Below are positions 1 to 10,400 of a stretch of 64,000 nucleotides of DNA, piece after piece. Within the stretch, counting starts at the first letter, position 1, and the number at the start of each line of letters is the position of its first letter. Both the position numbers and the translations under genes were made by a program. The notes below the pieces were generated by a model. It ran no database searches and had not been told where the DNA came from. It saw only the letters and a list, made by a program, of their open reading frames with translations. This DNA comes from Homalodisca vitripennis (lineage: Eukaryota; Arthropoda; Insecta; Hemiptera; Cicadellidae). The stretch lies in assembly GCF_021130785.1 (NCBI RefSeq), contig NC_060211.1:25529001-25593000 (forward strand), given 5' to 3'.

Positions 1-1178
1 AAAGATTATAGTACCGGTGTGTGGTGTGTCACCCATTATCAGTCAGTTGGTTACTCAGGAGTCAAAGTTTTAATCCCTCTTTTGTGAATTCATTAGACAT
101 ATTTGATGATGGTATCTTAATTTTTATGGTGTTAGTTGTAATATCTTTAACCCCTTGTATGCTGTATGGGTATGGTGTGTATGGCTATAGGGATATCTAC
201 GTCTGCGGCTGAGAATCCTGTAAGTGCTGATGACGTGTATAATTCTCGTGTTTTCTTGGTATAATGAAGATTGTATCATTGTGTTTAATGTATGAGATGT
301 TTCTTTCATATTTTTCTATTAGGGTTTTTCATATATAAAGGGTTTTTTGTGCAAACTAACCCTTTGAGACTGTCCGCTGCTGCCCTTTGTGTCGTGAGTT
401 ACTCGTTCTGTTAGTGTGTTGTAAACAAGCGCAACATTGGCCCTTGAATTTATTATCTGCTGTTTTCATAGTGTAGGTATTTCTGTGTATTATTAATTTC
501 ATTATAATATTATAAAAATATGTCACAATATTATTGGCCAGTTAATTGTAAACCTATTCCCCGGTCTGCCCCCCCACCGCCCCCAAAACCTTATAAATAT
601 AGAATTTTATAACTTTGGGACAATTTGTATAATGACTATATCATAAGTAAAAATTTATGATTTTTTAATAAGATATGGTACATGAAGATATGTAGAACCA
701 AAAAAACACAGCCAGGGAAGAGTACAGATCTGAAATAAGCCAGCACTTAAGGATTTTACTACCGAAATATAACAGTTTGATGCACTAAATAGGAATGTTT
801 TTAAATTAGTCACTAAGTAACATCGGAAACGGATAGCACGTGAGGTTGGATAAACATTATTGGTTCTGTCACTCATACTCATTAGTTGCTTCATATATGA
901 GAAGATCAATAGTGAAAAACTATGATGGCATATTTTGTCAAGCCTTTATGTAAATTCCCCGAACTCTTATATCGTTAGTTGCACTACAAATTCACTAAGT
1001 TTGATGTTGATATATTTATAGGTTAAAATTGTTTTAAATATTAATATAACATAGTAGTATTCTATTAGACACCATAAACATATTAACCATATTATGAAAT
1101 CACAATATCTCAAAATTGTATCCGAATTCTGTGAATGTTTGCAGCTTCGGAGTGTGGCAGACATCTTCCCTACTACAG
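1..1178. other. Upstream intron/flank, no gene seen
   Basis: AT-rich sequence with only short, unconvincing reading frames. It most likely belongs to an intron of the transporter gene whose first visible exon follows. A C-rich patch sits near 570-590. No transposon ends or RNA gene were recognised. Confidence 0.5.
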
Positions 1179-1416
1179 CTCTCGCACTGTTGGCGTCATG
1201 TTTGGTAGTGGCAGCCCGTGACACTCCTGCCCTACTCTGCCGTCAGCTCATGTACGCTGCTCTCGGATATGCGTTTGTACCTCCTCTCGTGGACTTTGTC
1301 GTGGATATACTCCCCGAGGATCCTATAAGTGACAAGCACCTCCAGTCCTATGGATACCACATCATCACATTTGCTATCCTCAGTGTGATCTCTGCAGTAA
1401 TCATTCTGTTCGACAG
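1179..1416 (+). CDS. Transporter exon (first visible)
   Basis: Encodes two to three helices and a loop rich in acidic residues (DILPEDPISD). The donor GTATGT follows at 1417, phase 2. The reading frame is open upstream to 1094, so the alternative acceptor at 1144 would add 11 residues. Confidence 0.75.
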
Positions 1417-4400
1417 GTATGTTCAAAAAAATTGTTTTTTCTGTGATACCAATCAGTTACCAATAGTGGTGAAAATGAGGTTAATTTGTCACCAGATCAT
1501 GTAATTAAAGTGATCTCATGTCCAATCTTTAACAATAATTCCAACATAGCAAAAATCGGCAGGAAATTATACACACAAACTAGACAATGATGGCCTACAA
1601 GTTTCCCATCCAAAACAGTCCCAATCAACGTAATGCAGTTATCAACTTGAAAGGAAAACAGCTGATAACTTGTAAATGAGGGAATTTATGTATGCCAGTT
1701 GTTCAAAAAACTAGTATTGCATGGTGTATCTTCAGCATGACATATAAACTTCTAATATGCTCCGATAAAAAAGTTTTTTTCCGTATAACCGTTCATAGTC
1801 TATTTAAATTTATTTATCTTTTAATTAGTGGTAACTTTCTTGTGTGTGTATTAGTAGAACCAAATATTAAATGTGATCTTAAATTTTTTAGTTTCCTGCT
1901 ATAAACATGATTTAAACAGTTAGCATTTCTACTTCAATGTTTAAGGAAAATAGGCATGGATTTAAAAACACAATAAGCTACCTGTATTTTATATTTTGTT
2001 AACTAAATAATTTAACTGGGGTGATGCTGGACATTTTGTAACCAATACAGTTACTACATTTATTTTTAAGTTGGTATTGACAACAATCAATGTGTTCCAG
2101 ATCACTACCTCTCTCACCAGTAGACTACCATCTCCACTCGGGACCCGGCCACCTGACTTTGAGAGGTGCAGGAGGGGAGATCGGAGCTCTATCTCTGGTG
2201 CTCATCCTTCTTGGCCTCCTAAGCTCTGCCATTGATTCTTACATTCCCTGGTAAGCTTACATGAAAATAACAGTCCAGAAATAAATGTTAATGTGCATAC
2301 TGATCCCTCAGAGAAAGTTTCAGGAGTTTGTAATTTGTTTGCACGTTTGCAAAGGAAGTCATACCAACATTCTCTAGCATGAACTTTAGTTCTGGTATTT
2401 TGGTTATTAAAGTTACAGGTGCTGCATCAGATCATATTAATATTAAGCGCATACCTCAAAATTATATAAGACCAGTCTTGGCCTTTAGTCTTGGGTGTCA
2501 ATAATAACAAAAGATTAAAGGATAAAATCTTTTCTAGTAATTCAACATGAGTCTAAAGATTTTTAATGTTCCCCTGTCATATTATAATCTTAATCGTCTA
2601 GATTAATGCTACATACCGTGAAGCATACAGTGATTGTAACACAAATGAATGCTAGGCCTTGAGCTCAATAAGACCATTGTGTTGTCTTCCTTCGATACGG
2701 CTGGGCATTGACTAAATGTAAAGGGACTTACGATTTGATCCAGACAACCCTGTACACTATATTGTTGATAGAGGTTTTTGTCTAGCTGCTTGTCTATTAC
2801 CAATGTATATATTAGATGTTTATTAAAAATAAATATAATTTAAAAATAAGAACATAAAAGAATTGAAAATAATTAATTTTAGGAGCACAATTGTCAAGGT
2901 TTTATTACAAAATGTATCTACTTTCAAGTCACTATTGTTGATCCACTTCCATATATAATTAATTTATATAAGTCCACAGGGCCAATAATATACACCCTTT
3001 ACAGCTAGTACAACTATATGTTAATTAGCTGATTGATATGCTCCCGGTTCTGAGTATGCTCAGTGGTAGCAAACTCACCCGTCAAGTTAGAGATCTGGGT
3101 TCAAGAACCAGCTGAGCTAGTACTTTTTGTGATCCAATGTTTGTTGAAATTAAATTTGGCTATTGCCATTTATACAAATCTAATGAATGTAAATAAAAGT
3201 CGTTGACAGGTATTTGGTCTTCCGATCACATTTTAGTTTGGTTATTTAAACGTAAATGTGACAGAAACGGCCAAGTACAATATAATTGAATATCGTAAAA
3301 AGTAAGGGATCTGTGGTGTAATGGTAGAACATTCACCCGGCAAGTGAGAGATTCGGGTTCGAGTCCCGGCGGAGCAAGTACTTTTTGTGATTCAATGTTT
3401 ATTGAAATTATATATATGGGTAGTTTTGAATTTATTTGTGTTTCTGTATCTGTATAAAGGACCCCATACACCTGCGAGTCTGGCTCGCCGAGCCTAGCTC
3501 GCCGAGCCTAGCTCGCGAGCCGGATCCGCTGATTATTCACCATACACCTACGTATCTTGTTCGCCCAGTTTGCAAACATGAGTTTTTAGAAGAAGGTTGC
3601 AGCTGCGGTCATAGTGTTAGATGAGCTATGTAAGAATAAACGGAAGAAAAGGGTAATGTGGTCAAGGAATTGGTTACTAAATACTGTAGAAAGAGATTTA
3701 GTCACATGAATTTATTGAATTTTGTTAGGAATGATAGTCGCCAAGACTATCAGAACTATTTAAGGATGTCAGCTGAAAGTTTTAACATGTTATTTATTGG
3801 ACAAGGTTAAACCGCTTATAACAAAAAAAAGACACTATACTGCAAAACGCTATATCACCAGAGGAACGCTTCACTGCTACTCTCCGTTTTCTGGCTACCG
3901 GACGGTCTACATAATAAATGCTATCAGCAAATTTCGATACTCTTCAATAAATGTTGTTGAAAAATCAGGGCTCATAAATAATTTGGAGTCAGCCATGTTA
4001 ACTCAAAACAAACAAAACCCCTTACCCTTGGCGGAACGAGTGGTGCGTAACGTTTGGCCTACAGTAGTGAAAACGGAATGAACAGATTTTTCGGTGGTGG
4101 GGGCACGAGTCCAATCCGTAATGCGCCATACACTGGCGAACTGATACTCGAGCCGCACGGCAAGCAGTGGCGGATCCGGCTCGGAATTTGACTCGGCTCG
4201 GCTCTTCATTGTCCATACACTGACGGATTTGGTCCATTTCTAGGCGAGTCGAGCCAGGCTCGCGAGCCAGACTCGCAGGTGTATGGGGCCCTTAAGACCT
4301 GTAGCAATAAAAATCAGTTTCCGGCTAGTCTTATGTTTGACACCCCTGATCAAGCAAAAGTAATTTATTAGTAAGTAAGTAATTTGTTAAAAACATCTTT

Positions 4401-7400
4401 AACTCTGGATTACTAAAGTAGATACACTGAAAGCCGAATGTGGTAAAATCAGAATATTCCAGTATGATATTTCGAGATAGGATTGATAATCCAGTTGGAG
4501 GCAGAGGGATGATGTGTTGCCTTAACTTTGCGTGATTTTATGAAGTCGTTCAGTGGTTTATATATCCCAATTTTACTTTAGTGGAAAAAAGTATATTATT
4601 AGTTAAAAAATAATTTAAAAGCCCTTATCCTAAAAACTGTGTTGTTTCAGGGAATCTGTAGTTCTGGCACTTATTCCATCCCTACTGGTACTCTGGTATT
4701 CAGAGAAGGTTGTTGATTACTGTGGCCACTCTAACATCCTTATCGTAGCCTTCACTTTCTACATCATACGATACACAGGTTAGTATTTCATTTAAATGGA
4801 TTGAAATAATCTTTATGATCAAGAACGTGTGTTCTGTAATGTAAAATTAGTATGGCTCGCAAAACAATTAAAAGTAATGTATGTAACTTGCAGGACTGCT
4901 GATCTGTGAGGAGGTCTGGGGCTTGTTCCTGTTCGGGGCCCTGGAAGTGTTCACTCTGGTGCTCAGCTGGAGCACTGCCATCCTCTATCTGCGTCACCTC
5001 GTACCTCGCCACATCCTCGTCACCGGGCAGGCGCTTGCGATCATCGCTTTCTTCTGTATAGGTACAAAATGTCATGTGATTTACTATTGAACTGAATATG
5101 TTTCAAACCCTTATTAAACATTTTCACTTAGTCCTCTGTTTTTACTTGAAACACTAGAAATAGCTTGCAAATCATTACATCGTAAAATATTTTCACAAAA
5201 TAAATATCCACGTTATTTGCGATTGAGTATTATTTCTATTGTAATGCTCATTCAACATAGAATTGGCCATATTAAATCAATTATATATAATACACCAAAA
5301 GGATCAGATGAATCCTAAGCAGTTGTCAGATCAATCCTGGAACTGGCAATTCCATAGCAGTTTACAGTTATTGCTTTAAATATAAGAGGAATATTATAAA
5401 GACTAACCTCACTATCACATCATATAATATTATTTATTTGGTACTGACACTTTGATTTTACCAGGCATCTAAATAGCTAATGTTGGAAGTGTTGTACTTG
5501 TCTAGAATGACAGGAAAACTTAATTCTGAAATGATGATACAGAGTGCGGACTTTAGTAGACTTTGGGTTCTTTGTTGGAGAAATGTTACCAAATCTGAGT
5601 ACTTTTAAAATAATTTGTTTAACACATGAATACATATTGTAACACAAGAAGCTACATTAAGTTAAATGCTAAAGTCTGTTTAAGTAAATTTTATCAGAGT
5701 TAAACACAGTGCAGCGTTACTGAAATAACCGAATCAAGCAAAGTTGAGTGTGGCTGCTGCTTGGATGGGTGATTGCTGAGCGATCTTGTCCTTAAGGTCG
5801 CCATACACGTACCAGCAAGCCGGACAGTCCTACCTAAACAGTCCGCCGGAGACCGGCGGACGGAGCGTGTATGGGCTCCGGTTGGCCTGTCAGTTTGGAC
5901 TGTTCAGGCGGCCGTTGATCGAACGAAAATCTATTCGGCCATCCGGCCGGCCGGAAGATGATTCAGGCGAGCCGGTGTGTATTTGGGGATTCCCGGCCGT
6001 CTGCATAATTTCAGCCTAAACTTTGTATTTTCATTATTATATTTCTTACAGTTGACATTTTATCAGAGTTGGAGTTGCTCCACTCCTACAATAAACGTAT
6101 CTGAATAAGACGTAGGCTAATATGTTTGGAATAAACTGCAACGAAACCAGAAAAAACATTAATAACCTTCATCTTTTTATGTTTTGGTTCTTGGTTCGAT
6201 CCAAAACCGCGTGGGGCGCAGACGTTCTGCTAGAATTCGATTCATATGGTGAGATACACGGAATTTCACTCGCCGAATTTACACGTATGTACAGTAAGGT
6301 ACCGTATGTTCTGGTAGTATTTCCGGCCACCTGCCTGCGAGCCAGCGTAGTTGATACAGTTCTTGTGGGTAGTTCAGACAAAATATCGCAAAAAAAAGAA
6401 AATCAGTGTCTCAAGGAATTTATTTGTGTTTATGAAAGTGAACCGTGTTTATGGAAAATAAAATCATCGGAGTATCACTATAAGACAAAGAGAGAAGCGG
6501 CTTACGTACGGATTGTTGAAGTGTGGAAACAGGTAGATTCCAACACTTTGTAATTGTTTCAAAAAAGTTAACAATTTCAGGAGCAGCTACAGAAAAGAAC
6601 TAATTAAGGTGAGGGATTCTTCAAGATGCGGTTCTTCTCGAGACAAGATATATGTACCAAGACTGGAATAACAATCTTTTACAGTTTGTGGATGACTAGG
6701 ATACTTGGGTGACGAGGGAACTATTGAAAATAACGATGTAAATATGCATAACATTAATTTATTTCATTTAAATGGAACAATAACTGATTTACAAGTCATA
6801 TGCATATTACGTACTGTACACCACGTTTATCCCTTGCGTTTTTTGCCATTTACTGTTACCATTTAAGACTACCAATAAAGCAAAAAAGGTTTCGCATCTT
6901 CATCAGTGGAGGAAATTTCAATATATAATATATAACACGCATTGCAAATAATTCACTACACATAAAAATACCGCTTGCCGGACTGGACTCAACTGAATGT
7001 GTATGGCAAGATCAGTCCAACAGACGGAGACTGGCGGACTGTTCAGGCAGGACTGTCCGGCTTGCCGATACGTGTATGGCAGCCTTTACAAGCAGCCCCG
7101 CCTGCCCGGCCATTCTTATTTTACTTTTAATACAAAAAACATGTATTATCCTTTGCACACATCCATAAATTTCCTTCCAAGTTGAATGAAGTCAGATGAA
7201 TTTAAATTCTGTTGGGTCTAGGGCGATGCCTGGGATCTGTGATGGGAGGAGTTCTACTAGAACATATCAAGAACCCAAGTTTACCCAAGTGGAACGACTA
7301 CTACTCGGAGACTCTGTACGAGACTGGTGCAGTGCTCTCGGCTGTCATCGCGTCGCTGTACTTCATTCTGTACCATTTCTGCCTGAAGCACAAGTGGCGC

Positions 7401-10400
7401 AAGCAGAACAACAAAATCTCGCAGCCAGTCGTGCAAGGTAAACCCTCAGTTGTGTTCATCTACAGGAAAACTAGGTATCCATTACAAATGTCCTAATCTC
7501 GTGCAAGGGTGGTCATTACGGATATTTGGAAGGGGCACCTTGGTTTTAGTTTACTATTATTTACACTGTAGCAGGTGATTTTACATTTCAGTACAACATA
7601 GAATAAAATATTTAGAAAGAAATGTACTTGTACTCGAGTTAAGTTAATTTTTGTTTATATGGTTACAATATGTGGGTGATTAAAGTTTTTTTTTATGTAA
7701 TTTTTCCAAAATATTTTAGAATAATGATAACTGTTTGAACCAATACAGAGAACAAGAACAAGAAACAACAAGAATCAGTTGCCTTAATAGCATTGCCATT
7801 GAAGCTATAAATAAATAAATTCTAGTCCTTGGACAGTTCATACAACACTTCGAAATTTAATCATTTTGTGGAAAAGAAATCACCTCTAATATTGAAAAAG
7901 TTGATTACACTTTTATGACTTAAAATCTTAAAAAATGACATTTCTTTGTTGCATTTAAAACTTACTTTCTTCTATTAATGTTGTATACAACTTGTAAAGA
8001 TATTTACACCATGAACTACAGTAAATTTAATTACTATAGATAACAATTTAGTAAATATTTGTTGTTTTTGAAGATATTTACTAAATACAAGAAGTAAGGC
8101 ACTCAAACCACATTAACTTTTATTTTTATTTTGAACCATTCAGCCACTTTATATGACAAACGAAATATTAAACAACCTACTATCTACAAATATGGAGGGA
8201 GAGATATATGATGTATAAAAAGAGGATTTTGTTAATTCCTATTTTTTTGTGTGGATTAGTTGTAAAAATGGAAATAAAATGATGTAAACAATGTTTATTC
8301 AAAATGGTTGTTTTTAACAGTAAAGTTTTTCTTGTGCAAGAAGAAAAATGATGTAAACAATGTTTCATTCATAATAGTTTGTTTTTAACAGTAAAATTTT
8401 TCATGTGCAAGTATTTAACAAAACTATAATATTAATAAATCACCAATTTGCTTTCCATTTCAACATACTCAAAAACATTTGTAAATCTAAAAAAGTATTT
8501 TGAGAATACTTGACAACAAATTCAATAATTCAAACTTATACCTTTTGTGATTTATGCTCACTGATGGATGCCATGGTTTGTACACTAAACTCTTCTGAGT
8601 GTATTAATTAGCAGCACAACATATTTAATAATAGTAATTTAGTTTAGTAAATATACATTTTTGACATTCCACAGTTTTTGTAGGGTGTCTTCAAGCGTGT
8701 TTTGTATGTATCTGAACATCCATTATACATTGAACCCTTGTATGTGCATTTGCTCTATTTAGATGTTTTACAGTTTGTATTAACCTTTATTACGTACAAA
8801 TTTCTTCAAACTCAATTCTTATCAGCTCTTGATATCAGATAGTAGATTTTAGTTATTAGTTATCTTAATCATCTGTTTATGATTACTTTGCTGAACATCA
8901 CATAATAAAACTTTCACACTAAAAGATCATTTATATGAGATGATAAAGATGGTGTTGAAGTTTGAAATCAGTAATAGTAACTTAGTCATAAGTGTGTCCA
9001 GCGGAGGTGCCAAAGGTGCCACGGCAACATCACTACATTGAGATTCGGCCTGTGCAGAATGTGATTTTTATGTATAAACCAGGAAACTGCAAGATTTTTA
9101 TGGCACTATTTAAAGCCTTTTCATATATTGATATAAGTAAATTTCATTTTGTAAAGTATTTTTGGCATATACAAAACATGAAATCACCGGCTATTGTGTT
9201 GTGAAACAGCTACACATGTAGTGTAGGTGCCGTTGTTGCCACAGCCCTTATTCAGCACTAGTAACTTGTGATGTTTATTCTATGTTCCAATGATGATCAT
9301 AGAGATAAGTTTGATGTTGAGGAGCCACCGAAGAGGACAGCAGAGCTTGATGATCTTTCCGATGCCTTACCAAAGAACGAGGAAGAAAGATCGGCTAGTA
9401 TTTCTCATGACCATACCAACCAAGAATTTCAAACTACCCTACTAAAGAAGTTAGCAAGATGAAAAATTCTAGAAAAAGGTCTTTTCAACCTAAATGATTT
9501 GAAAATTACAAAAGGCTGGAATACAGCATGGAAAAGAATGCAGCTTATTGTTTTTACTGGCGTTGTTTTGCTCTAAATTGCAGTTCGCTTCCTGGATTGG
9601 TAGAACATTCATTTACAGCAGCTGGGTTTAGTTTTTGGCATAAAGCTAATGAAATGTTTAGAGCCCATGAAACAAGTAAATACCATGTATCGAATATGGT
9701 TGGCTGGGAAATGTTGGAAGCCTAGAAATGTGAAATGGTGAAGAACAGTTTGAGGACATCTTTATCAAAATAAAGGAAATGAGTAATACACTAGATATTG
9801 AAATTTGTAATGTTCGGAAAAGGAAAATATTAGTCCTATTTCTACGTGCACACAAAAAAAGAAGAATTGAAGTATTCAAATCAAATCAATCTTTATTCAC
9901 TTATACATTGAGTGCAGTGTTGCGTCATAACAATAATAATGAGAGTAGTTTCAGTTCTATAGGCTCCTCCAGTCCTGAAACTCCTGTATGGTGTATATAT
10001 GGATGGATTGGTCTAAGAGCCAGTCTGAGAGTGCTTTCTTGAACTGTTTATCCTGTAGTTTCTGTAGGTCTTTTGGTAGCTGGTTAAAGAAGGCAGCTAT
10101 ACTTATCACCTAGCTATATCACCAGCTATTATATTTATCACCATGTTATGGGCCGGCTTGTAGAAAATCTGAATATTCTATTTGATCAAGAGACAAAAGT
10201 GATCTCTGCTACAGGAAAATTGATGGGATTAAATCTTAATGACTATTACAAGTGTGAGAATAAGGACATTAAAATTTTCGCAAAACAATTCAATGTCAAT
10301 TATGCAGAACTAGCAGCAGAATTTAAGATGTTGAAATCAAAGAGGCATGGGAAAACTGATACAAAATTTTCCACCTAAACTTTTCTGGAATGGATTGACT

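Noticed and set aside
3307..3380. Functional tRNA gene
   Set aside because: Base 33 is C, the acceptor stem pairs poorly, and a SINE body follows; a second copy with the same body lies 260 bp upstream.
4788..5075. Minus-strand 95-codon frame
   Set aside because: Shadow of a transporter exon.
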